Source: JAJXWB01 sp046349085 (GTDB taxonomy: Bacteria > Pseudomonadota > Alphaproteobacteria > Rhizobiales > Beijerinckiaceae). From it: 64,000 nt of DNA. Each line of letters starts with the position of its first letter. The first letter of the stretch is position 1. Both the position numbers and the translations under genes were made by a program. This document shows, piece by piece, positions 26,757-33,822 of this stretch. A model generated the notes under the pieces. That model saw only the letters and a list, made by a program, of their open reading frames with translations, was not told the DNA's origin and ran no database searches. The stretch covers positions 310,001 to 374,000 of the forward strand of contig JAXMDA010000004.1 of NCBI GenBank assembly GCA_046349085.1. The letters are read 5' to 3'.

Positions 26757-27359
26757 CTATAGAGCGCCGACCTTCCGCAATTCCGCCGCCAGATCCATCC
26801 CCGGCGCATAAAGCACGCCGGCCATGCCGAGCCTCTCCGCCGCCGCGATATTCCGCGGCGCGTCGTCCACGAACGCCAGTTCCTCCGGCCTGCGGCCCGA
26901 CCGTTCGAACAGGATTTCGTAGATGCGCGCATCCGGCTTGGTCACGCCTTCGCGGCCCGACACGACGATGGCGTCGAACTCGTCGAGAAACGGATGGATT
27001 GCGCGCGACGCCTCGAACTTCTGCGCCGGATAATTCGTCAATCCGTAGACCGGCCGCCCCTGCGCCCTCAGCGCGCGCATGATCGCCAGATTCTCCTCGA
27101 TCGCGCCGTCGAGCGTCTCCAGCCAGCGCGTATCGAACAGCGCCAGTTCCCCGGCGAATGCCGGAAATTCCTGCGCGCGCGCCGCGATCGGCGCAGCAAA
27201 ATCCCGACGCCCGTCGATCGAATGAATCCACGCCAGCGAGCAGGCGCTCGCCAGGAAACGCTCCATCCGCGCTTCGTCTGCAAACACCTTGCGATAGAGA
27301 TGGCGCGGGTCCCATCGCAACAGCACGTTGCCGAGATCGAAGACCACATCCTTCGTCAC
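26757..27359 (-). CDS. HAD-superfamily hydrolase, subfamily IA
   Basis: About 200 residues. A GTG start (VTKDVVFDLGNVLLRWDP) is preferred because GAGG lies 7 bases upstream; an ATG at 27374 would add five residues. Motif I is DLGNVLLRWD, motif II YGLTNYPAQKFE (Thr), motif III GVTKPDARIYEILFE (Lys) and motif IV FVDDAPRNIAAAERLGM. These give the aspartate-nucleophile phosphatase or dehalogenase chemistry. The substrate is not determined; family members include phosphoglycolate- and sugar-phosphatases. It diverges from the haloacid-dehalogenase-like gene. Confidence 0.85.
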   Translation of the reverse strand: MTKDVVFDLGNVLLRWDPRHLYRKVFADEARMERFLASACSLAWIHSIDGRRDFAAPIAARAQEFPAFAGELALFDTRWLETLDGAIEENLAIMRALRAQGRPVYGLTNYPAQKFEASRAIHPFLDEFDAIVVSGREGVTKPDARIYEILFERSGRRPEELAFVDDAPRNIAAAERLGMAGVLYAPGMDLAAELRKVGAL

Positions 27360-27428
27360 GCGTGCGCCTCGCATTGATCGCCCGCGCCGTTCCGGCGCAT
27401 AGTCGCCTCAGGATAGGCGGAGGGCGGC

Positions 27429-28130
27429 ATGGGCGCGAAGGCCTTTTTCTTCGACATTTTCGGCACGGTCGTCGACTGGCGCGAAGGCGTCGCGCGCGAG
27501 GCGCGAAAGGTTCTGCATCCGCTCGGCCACGACCTGATCTGGACCGCCTTCGCCGACGCCTGGCGCGGACAATACCAGGCCGGCATGGAGGAAATCCGCT
27601 CCGGCCGTCAGCCCTTTTCCAAGCTCGACGTCGTGCACGCGCGCACGCTCGAATGGATTCTCGACGATTTCGGCCTCGCCGATATTTCCGCCGACGCCCG
27701 GCGCGCGCTCGTGCTGGCCTGGCACAAACTCGACGCCTGGCCGGATTCCTCGCGCGGAATCGCCATGCTGAGAAAGCACGGTCTCGTCGCGCCTGTCTCC
27801 AACGGCAACGTCTCGCTGATGGCGGCGCTCGCGCGGCGCAACAATTTTCACTGGGACGCGATTCTGGGCGCGGAATTTTCGCGCGACTACAAGCCCAAGC
27901 CCGACGTCTATCTTTCCGCCTGCGCCGCCTTCGATCTCGCGCCCGAAGACTGCATGATGGTCGCCGCCCATTCCGACGATCTCGCCGCGGCGAAAGCCTG
28001 CGGCCTGCAGACCGGCTTCGTCGCGCGCCCGAACGAGAAAGGCCCCGGCAAGGGCGAGAGCAGGCCGACCATCGCGGTCGACGTCGCAGGCGACGACATG
28101 GTCGATCTCGCGCAGAAGATCTTCGGCTGA
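27429..28130 (+). CDS. Haloacid dehalogenase, type II-like
   Basis: 233 residues. FFFDIFGTVVDWREGVAREA carries the motif I aspartate and the DWR pattern of L-2-haloacid dehalogenases. LVAPVSNGNVSLMAALARRN supplies the motif II Ser-Asn-Gly, FSRDYKPKPDVYLSACA the motif III lysine and MMVAAHSDDLAAAKACGL motif IV. In the type II family the aspartate attacks the halogen-bearing carbon. Whether it acts on haloacids or on phosphate esters cannot be settled by sequence, but the N-terminal signature fits the dehalogenase branch. Confidence 0.82.
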   Translation: MGAKAFFFDIFGTVVDWREGVAREARKVLHPLGHDLIWTAFADAWRGQYQAGMEEIRSGRQPFSKLDVVHARTLEWILDDFGLADISADARRALVLAWHKLDAWPDSSRGIAMLRKHGLVAPVSNGNVSLMAALARRNNFHWDAILGAEFSRDYKPKPDVYLSACAAFDLAPEDCMMVAAHSDDLAAAKACGLQTGFVARPNEKGPGKGESRPTIAVDVAGDDMVDLAQKIFG

Positions 28131-28132
28131 GA

Positions 28133-28390
28133 TCAGCCGCAGGACGCGCTCAGCACCTTGCCCCTGCCGTCCGTGTGCAGGTTGAGCCGCGAGCCGCTGA
28201 ACTCCATCGTATAAGGGCGTCCGCGGATCATCTGGCGCACGATCGTCGCGCCGGCCTTGGCGCGCGCCTGTTCGGCCAGCGCGGGCGAATAGGTCCTTCC
28301 GACGGCAAAGCGCGCCTTGCCGGCGTCGCAGGCGGATGCGCCGGACGCGCCGAGAACGCAAAGGAATGCAAGAGCCGCAACACGCCGCAT
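28133..28390 (-). CDS. I78 family peptidase inhibitor-like secreted protein
   Basis: 85 residues. A signal peptide MRRVAALAFLCVLGASGASA is followed by a short mature domain with CDAGKARFAVGRTYSPALA, AKAGATIVRQMIRGRPYTM, and the ending SGSRLNLHTDGRGKVLSASC-G. The TME-x-S-x-x-RLN and terminal CG pattern is that of the Elastase-inhibitor-like (I78) family. Such proteins sit in the periplasm or outside and inhibit serine proteases; some members have lost this. It sits between two plus-strand genes and is transcribed against them. Confidence 0.75.
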   Translation of the reverse strand: MRRVAALAFLCVLGASGASACDAGKARFAVGRTYSPALAEQARAKAGATIVRQMIRGRPYTMEFSGSRLNLHTDGRGKVLSASCG

Positions 28391-28441
28391 CGTCGTCGTC
28401 CTCTGCTGCCCGGACCCGCGCCCTTGCGCTATCATAGCACG

Positions 28442-29344
28442 ATGGCGCGCCGATTCTTCACGCTCGACGTCTTCGCGAGGGAGCCGCTCGCAGGCAATCC
28501 GCTCGCCGTCGTGATCGACGCCGACGGTCTGGACGACGCGCGGATGCAAGCAATCGCGCGCGAGTTCAACCTGTCGGAAACCGTGTTCGTCCTGCCGGCG
28601 CGCAATCCCGTGAACACAGCGCGCGTCCGCATCTTCACGCCCACGATGGAACTTCCGTTCGCCGGCCATCCGACGGTCGGAACAGCCGTGCTGCTCGCGT
28701 CGCTCCGCGCCCCGGAGCTCGCCGGGTCGCGCGATCTCGGCGTCGTTCTGGAAGAACAGGTCAGCGACGTGAATTGCACGGTCCGGCTGGAAAAGCGTGG
28801 CGCCGCCTTCGCCTATTTCGATCTGCCGCGTCTGCCGGAAAAGATCGGCGACGCCGACGCGCGCGCGCTCGCCGAAGCGCTGTCGCTGGAGGAACGGGAC
28901 ATCGGCTTCGACGGCCATCGTCCCGTCGTCTATTCGGCCGGCACGCCCTTCTGCTTCGTGCCGGTCGCGGGCCTGGACGCGATTGCGCGCGCAAGACCCG
29001 ATGCCCCGAAGCTGACCGCCGCAAGCGCCGGCGGGCGCGGCGCCTGGCTTTACACGCGCGAGACCTGCGATGCCGAGAGCGCGGTGCACGCGCGCATGTT
29101 CAGCGCGCTGATGCCCGGCCTCGAAGATCCCGCGACCGGCGCGGCGGCGGCCGCCTTCGCGGGCGTCGCGCACGCCTTCGAGAAGCCGGAGGACGGCGAC
29201 CACACGCTCGTCATCGAGCAGGGCTACGAGATGGGCAGGCCTTCGCGCATCACGCTCGGCATGTGCGTGCAGGGCGGCGCGCTGATCGCGGCCACCATCG
29301 GCGGTCACGCGGCGCGCGTCGGCGAGGGAACGCTCGCGCTGTGA
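28442..29344 (+). CDS. PhzF family isomerase/epimerase-like protein
   Basis: 300 residues. The start MARRFFTLDVFAREPLAGNP, FNLSETVFVLPAR with the conserved catalytic-type glutamate, RIFTPTMELPFAGHPTVGTA and GLEDPATGAAAAAFAG are diagnostic of the PhzF family, which has a diaminopimelate-epimerase-like fold. PhzF itself isomerises a phenazine precursor, but there are no other phenazine genes here, so this is one of the many PhzF-like enzymes of unknown substrate. Its stop overlaps the GTG of the NUDIX gene (GTGA). Confidence 0.87.
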   Translation: MARRFFTLDVFAREPLAGNPLAVVIDADGLDDARMQAIAREFNLSETVFVLPARNPVNTARVRIFTPTMELPFAGHPTVGTAVLLASLRAPELAGSRDLGVVLEEQVSDVNCTVRLEKRGAAFAYFDLPRLPEKIGDADARALAEALSLEERDIGFDGHRPVVYSAGTPFCFVPVAGLDAIARARPDAPKLTAASAGGRGAWLYTRETCDAESAVHARMFSALMPGLEDPATGAAAAAFAGVAHAFEKPEDGDHTLVIEQGYEMGRPSRITLGMCVQGGALIAATIGGHAARVGEGTLAL

Positions 29345-30057
29345 GCGAGCCCGCGCACATTTTTCGCGTTGCGCGGCTCGAAGCGCGCGTCGCGCCGTTC
29401 GACTGGGATTTCGCGCGCGAGCGCGCGCCGGAGATCGCGGCGCATTGGGCCGGCATGATCGCGGAAAAGCCCGCCTTGTTCGACGGGCGCGTGCTGCTCG
29501 GCCACACGCTCGAACACCGGCCGAACGATGGCGGCGAATTGCGCGCGCAATATTTCGAGACCGCCTTTTCCGCTTTCATGGCGTGGCGGGACTTCGGCTT
29601 TCCGGGATTCCGCGTGTTCAACGGTTTCGCCATGGCGGCGCTGCGGGCGGCCGACGGCGCCTTCCTGCTCGGCGAGATGGCGGCGCATACGGCCAACGCC
29701 GGCAAGTCCTACTTTCCCGCCGGCACGCCCGATCTCGACGATGTCGTGGGCGAGAGCGTCGATCTCGCCGGCTCCGTCGCGCGCGAATTGCTGGAGGAGA
29801 CGGGGATCGACATCGCCGGCGCCGAGAGCGATCCTGTCTGGACCATCGTGCGGCTCGGCCCGCGCATCGCCTGCATGAAGCCGGTGCGATTGAAGGCGGA
29901 CGCCGACGAAATCGTCGCGCGCGTGTCGGCGTTCCTGTCGCGCGAGAAACAGCCGGAACTGGCCGGCCTTCGTATCGTACGCAGGATGAGCGATCTCGAT
30001 GCGCTCGTCGTTCCCGAGTTCATCCGGGCGTATCTCGCCTACGAGCTCGGCGGATAA
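29341..30057 (+). CDS. NUDIX hydrolase-like protein with divergent Nudix box
   Basis: 238 residues from a GTG overlapping the PhzF-like stop. The catalytic helix is recognisable as VARELLEETGID, giving the RE-x2-EE-x-G part of the Nudix box. The first glycine and glutamate of the box are not in their usual spacing: the segment before is GTPDLDDVVGESVDLAGS. The N-terminal half (FRVFNGFAMAALRAADGAFL) is typical of larger Nudix domains. It probably cleaves a nucleoside-diphosphate-linked compound, but the altered box lowers certainty. Confidence 0.72.
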   Translation: MSEPAHIFRVARLEARVAPFDWDFARERAPEIAAHWAGMIAEKPALFDGRVLLGHTLEHRPNDGGELRAQYFETAFSAFMAWRDFGFPGFRVFNGFAMAALRAADGAFLLGEMAAHTANAGKSYFPAGTPDLDDVVGESVDLAGSVARELLEETGIDIAGAESDPVWTIVRLGPRIACMKPVRLKADADEIVARVSAFLSREKQPELAGLRIVRRMSDLDALVVPEFIRAYLAYELGG

Positions 30058-30063
30058 GATCCC

Positions 30064-30152
30064 GATGTCGCCCCCGCGAAAGCGAGGGTCCAGGGGCAAG
30101 CGACGAAACAACGGAACGCGGCTCTGGATTCCAACCTTAGCGGGAATGACGA
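30064..30152. repeat. Palindromic repeat, family E
   Basis: The left part has CCCCCGCGAAAGCGAGGGTC followed by CAG; the right part has CTCTGGATTCC and CGGGAATGACG, its degraded complement. This resembles the common CCCGCGAAAGCGGGAATCCAG repeat. It fills the gap between the Nudix gene and the convergent Cys-rich protein gene. Confidence 0.6.
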
Positions 30153-30174
30153 CCGCGGCAGACAGGCGCTTCCC

Positions 30175-30438
30175 TCACTTGCGCCGGCACGCTGTCTCCT
30201 TCGGCGTGCAGGCGATGCCCGGCGTCGAACAGCCCTCTTTCGTGCAGGTGACGCAGGCGTCGCTCCATTCCGCGCAATCCGGATTCGCGCGGCCCCAAGC
30301 TTGCACGCTCTTCTGCTCGGCCTGGATGTCGACAGGCAGATCGATGGGCGGCGGCGCGGGCGCGGACGGCGTGGCGTCCTCGGCCGCGACGAGCGTCGGC
30401 GCGATGGCCAGAAATGCGGCGAACAGGATTCGGATCAT
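30175..30438 (-). CDS. Small Cys-rich secreted protein, unknown function
   Basis: 87 residues. A signal peptide MIRILFAAFLAIAPTLVAAE is followed by a proline-rich linker (PSAPAPPPIDLP) and a C-terminal part with six cysteines (in NPDC, DACVTC, EGCS, IACT and TACRR), enough for three disulfides. I do not recognise the family. It is probably periplasmic and oxidatively folded. It ends convergent with the Nudix gene and has its own upstream region before prmA. Confidence 0.6.
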   Translation of the reverse strand: MIRILFAAFLAIAPTLVAAEDATPSAPAPPPIDLPVDIQAEQKSVQAWGRANPDCAEWSDACVTCTKEGCSTPGIACTPKETACRRK

Positions 30439-30581
30439 GGCGGAAGCCTAGAGCAAATTGCGATTGGGTCGACGCATATTCCCTGCCCTCATGGAGGGAG
30501 GGGAGCCGATGCCGCCCAAACGCCGCGCGCTCCGGCATGGCCGGCCATGACTCCCGCGCCCCGTCATGCTAAGCGCGCGCC

Positions 30582-31532
30582 ATGCTGGAAGGACTTCCCC
30601 CCAACGGCGCCGCCTGGGTGATGCGGCTTGAGACGGACGAGGCGACCGCGCGGCTCGTCGCCGACACGATCGTCGAGACGTTCGACCCGACCGAAACCGC
30701 AGCCGCCGCCTTCGAGAAACACCCCTCGACCGACTCGTGGAAGACCGAGGAATGGGTGGCGGAAGTCTATTTCGGCCCGGAGCCCGACGAGGAGATGATT
30801 CGCGACCTCGTCCGCGCCGTCGCAGGCGACGCAGCGGCCGAGGGCCTCGTCTTCGGCCGCGTCAGCGAGCAGGACTGGGTGGCGGCGTCTCTCGAAGGCC
30901 TCGCCCCGGTGCGCGCCGGCCGCTTTCTCGTGCACGGCTCGCACGACCGCAAGGCGCCGCGCGAAAACGACATCGGGCTGGAAATCGAGGCGGCGCTCGC
31001 TTTCGGCACCGGCCATCACGGCACGACGCTCGGCTGCCTGAAGGCCCTGGACGCCATCTCCAGGCGCCGCCGCCCCAGCCGCATTCTCGACATCGGCACC
31101 GGCACCGGCGTGCTCGCCATCGCCGCCGCGCGCCTGTGGCGCAAGCGGGTCGCAGCCGGCGATATCGATCCAATCTCGACGGAAGCGGCCGCCGCCAATG
31201 CGCGCTTGAACGGCGCCGCGCCCTGGGTGCGGCCGGTGACGGCGCGCGGAACCATGCACCCGGCTCTGCGCCGGGGCGGCCCCTATGATCTGATCTTCGC
31301 GAATATTCTCGCCAAGCCCCTGCGGCTGATGGCGCCACAGATCGCGGACGTGGCCGCGCATGATGCGGAACTCGTGCTCTCCGGCCTGCTCGCGCGCGAT
31401 GTCGCAGGCGTTCTGACGGCTTATGCGGCGCAGGGCTTCGCGCTCGCCGCCCGAGGCGATCTCGACGGCTGGGCCACCCTCGTCCTCAGGTCGGGCGGCT
31501 CGGCCGCCCGGCCCCTCCATGATCTGGATTAG
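30582..31532 (+). CDS. prmA: Ribosomal protein L11 methyltransferase
   Basis: 316 residues, slightly longer than the 293-residue E. coli enzyme. The N-terminal L11-recognition part carries FDPTETAAAAFEKHPSTDSW. The catalytic part has IGLEIEAALAFGTGHHGTT, motif I ILDIGTGTGVLAIAAARLW, CD-type motif GDIDPISTEAAAANARLNG and DLIFANILAKPLRLMAP, a close match to PrmA. It trimethylates lysines and the N-terminus of L11. The start gives MLEGLPPNGAAWVMRLETDE. It stands alone, convergent with a small basic protein gene. Confidence 0.9.
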   Translation: MLEGLPPNGAAWVMRLETDEATARLVADTIVETFDPTETAAAAFEKHPSTDSWKTEEWVAEVYFGPEPDEEMIRDLVRAVAGDAAAEGLVFGRVSEQDWVAASLEGLAPVRAGRFLVHGSHDRKAPRENDIGLEIEAALAFGTGHHGTTLGCLKALDAISRRRRPSRILDIGTGTGVLAIAAARLWRKRVAAGDIDPISTEAAAANARLNGAAPWVRPVTARGTMHPALRRGGPYDLIFANILAKPLRLMAPQIADVAAHDAELVLSGLLARDVAGVLTAYAAQGFALAARGDLDGWATLVLRSGGSAARPLHDLD

Positions 31533-31541
31533 CCGACCGGC

Positions 31542-31760
31542 TCAGAACAGCCGGTGCATTTCCGACTGGATCAGCCGGTCGTTGATTTCGCGCTCGGTCG
31601 CGTCCGACCACCGGCCGGTCATGTAGCGGGCCACGATTTCGTCGGTTTCGTGCTGACGCGCCGCCTTCATCGCCTCGAGAAAGCGGGTCACGAGGCCGCG
31701 CGGCTGCGCGCGTTTGGCGCGGGCGCCATAGGCCCTGGAGGGAATGATCATCGTCGCCAT
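31542..31760 (-). CDS. Small basic hypothetical protein
   Basis: 72 residues starting MATMIIPSRAYGARAKRAQ, chosen because GGAAGGAG lies just upstream of this ATG. The remainder is helical and charged (RGLVTRFLEAMKAARQHETD, GRWSDATEREINDRLIQSEM). No family is recognised. The strong ribosome-binding site and separate upstream region support a real gene. Confidence 0.55.
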   Translation of the reverse strand: MATMIIPSRAYGARAKRAQPRGLVTRFLEAMKAARQHETDEIVARYMTGRWSDATEREINDRLIQSEMHRLF

Positions 31761-31958
31761 GGTTCGGCTCCTTCCTTGAAAGAGAGCCCCTGACGTTCCG
31801 CCCGAATCTCGGCTTGTCGCCGTTGGCAAGCATATAAGCGCGCAAATGTGTCCAGACCATTGATATTGCGCTGCACAATACGCATGGCTGACTTACGGCT
31901 CGGTCATCGCCGCCGCCGGCCAAATTGAAATTTTCCTCGCTGCCTCTAGGCTTCGCGC

Positions 31959-33788
31959 ATGAGACAGCCCGTTTTCGAATCGCAGTTCCAGTCCTTCGCC
32001 GAAGCCTCCGATCCCGCGCGCGCCGCGCCACGCATGGCCGCCCTGCGCGCGGAGCTGAAACGGCGCGGCCTCGACGGCTTCATCGTTCCCCGCGCCGACG
32101 AGCATCAGAACGAATACGTGCCGCCGGGCGCCGAGCGCCTCGCCTGGCTGACCGGCTTCTCGGGCTCGGCCGGCGCGGCGATCGTGCTGGCGGACAAGGC
32201 CGCGCTCTTCGTCGACGGCCGCTACGCGATCCAGGCGCGCGAACAGGTCGACGGCAGGCTCTTTTCCATCTGCGATCTCGTCTCCGATCCGCCCGCGCGC
32301 TGGCTTTCGCGCGAGGCGTCAAAGGGGGCCTCGATCGGCTTCGACCCCTGGCTGCATACGCCGGCCGCCGCCGAGGCGCTGCGCAAGGGCGCCGAAGACG
32401 CCGGCGCGCGGCTGATCGCGGTCGAGGGCAACCCCATCGACGCAATCTGGCTCGACCGCCCGCCTGCGCCCTGCGCGCCCCTCGTCCTGCACCCGGAAAG
32501 ACTCGCGGGCGAGCCCGCCGCGAAAAAGCTCGCGCGCATCGCCGAAAATCTCGGCAAGGCGGACGGCCTCGTGCTGTCGGACCCGCACGCGGTCGCCTGG
32601 GCCTTCAACATTCGCGGCGGCGACGTCGCGCATACGCCGCTCCCTCTCTCCTGGGCGATCGTCCCTCGAGACAAACGCGCGGCGCTTTATGTCGAAGGCG
32701 CCAAACTCTCCAACAGCGTCCGCGCGGCGCTGGAGGATCTTGCCGATGTGCGCGAACCAGCCGCCCTGATGTCCGACCTCCGGACTCTTGCGCGCGAAAA
32801 GAGGAAGCTGATGTTCGACGCGGCCACCGCGCCGGAAAAACTCGTCACGCTCTATCGCGACCACGGCGGAACGGCCGACGTCGGCCCCGATCCGGTCGCA
32901 TTGATGAAGGCCAGGAAAAGCGCCGCCGAGCTCGCGGGATCGCGCGCGGCCCATATTCGCGACGGCGCCGCCATGGTCGAATTTCTCGCCTGGTTCGCCA
33001 GCGAAGCGCCGAAAGGCAGGCTGACGGAAATAAAGGCGGCGCAGGCGCTCGAGACCTTCCGCCGCGCAACCGGCAAGCTGAAGGAGATTTCCTTCGGCAC
33101 GATCTCCGCCTTCGGCGCGCATGCCGCGCTGCCGCACTATCGGGTCACCGAACAGAGCGACGCGAAGATCGGCAAGGGAATCTATCTCGTCGACTCCGGC
33201 GCGCAATACATGGATGGAACGACCGACATCACACGCACGACGATCGTCGGCGCGCCGAAAGGCGATATGCGCGACAAATATACGCGCGTACTGAAGGGCC
33301 ATATCGCGATCGCGACCGCGGTGTTTCCGAAGGGGACGACCGGCGCGCAGATCGACGCCTTTGCGCGCCGCGCCCTGTGGGAAGCCGGAACCGATTTCGA
33401 CCACGGCACTGGCCACGGCGTCGGCGCATATTTATCCGTGCACGAAGGGCCGCAGCGCATTTCCAAGCTCGGCGGCGTGGCGCTCGAGCCGGGCATGATC
33501 GTGTCCAACGAGCCGGGCTATTATCGCGAAGGCGCCTACGGAATCCGCATCGAGAACCTGATCGTCGTCGAAGAGCGCAGGATCGCCGGCGCCGAACGCA
33601 AGATGCTCGGCTTCGAGACGATCACCTTTGCGCCGATCGATACGGCGCTGGTCGACGTCAGGCTGATGACGCGCGAGGAAATCGCGTGGCTGAACGCCTA
33701 CCACAAGTCGGTGCGGGCCAAGCTGGAAGGCAAGGTGTCGCCGGCCGCGCGAAAATGGCTGAAGGCGGCGACGAAGAAGGTAGGGTGA
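31959..33788 (+). CDS. pepP: Xaa-Pro aminopeptidase (M24B, aminopeptidase P)
   Basis: 609 residues, matching the long three-domain aminopeptidase P form. Two creatinase-N-like domains cover about residues 1-310 (LDGFIVPRADEHQNEYVPPG; WLTGFSGSAGAAIVLADKAA). The catalytic pita-bread domain has the metal ligands: Asp in YLVDSGAQYMDGTTDITR (both aspartates), His in DHGTGHGVGAYLSVHEGP, Glu in IVSNEPGYY and Glu in GIRIENLIVV. It removes an N-terminal residue before proline with two metal ions in the cytoplasm. It is monocistronic, convergent with ligA. Confidence 0.92.
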   Translation: MRQPVFESQFQSFAEASDPARAAPRMAALRAELKRRGLDGFIVPRADEHQNEYVPPGAERLAWLTGFSGSAGAAIVLADKAALFVDGRYAIQAREQVDGRLFSICDLVSDPPARWLSREASKGASIGFDPWLHTPAAAEALRKGAEDAGARLIAVEGNPIDAIWLDRPPAPCAPLVLHPERLAGEPAAKKLARIAENLGKADGLVLSDPHAVAWAFNIRGGDVAHTPLPLSWAIVPRDKRAALYVEGAKLSNSVRAALEDLADVREPAALMSDLRTLAREKRKLMFDAATAPEKLVTLYRDHGGTADVGPDPVALMKARKSAAELAGSRAAHIRDGAAMVEFLAWFASEAPKGRLTEIKAAQALETFRRATGKLKEISFGTISAFGAHAALPHYRVTEQSDAKIGKGIYLVDSGAQYMDGTTDITRTTIVGAPKGDMRDKYTRVLKGHIAIATAVFPKGTTGAQIDAFARRALWEAGTDFDHGTGHGVGAYLSVHEGPQRISKLGGVALEPGMIVSNEPGYYREGAYGIRIENLIVVEERRIAGAERKMLGFETITFAPIDTALVDVRLMTREEIAWLNAYHKSVRAKLEGKVSPAARKWLKAATKKVG

Positions 33789-33822
33789 CGCTCCGTCTCC
33801 GGTGAAACGAGGGAAGGGAAGA

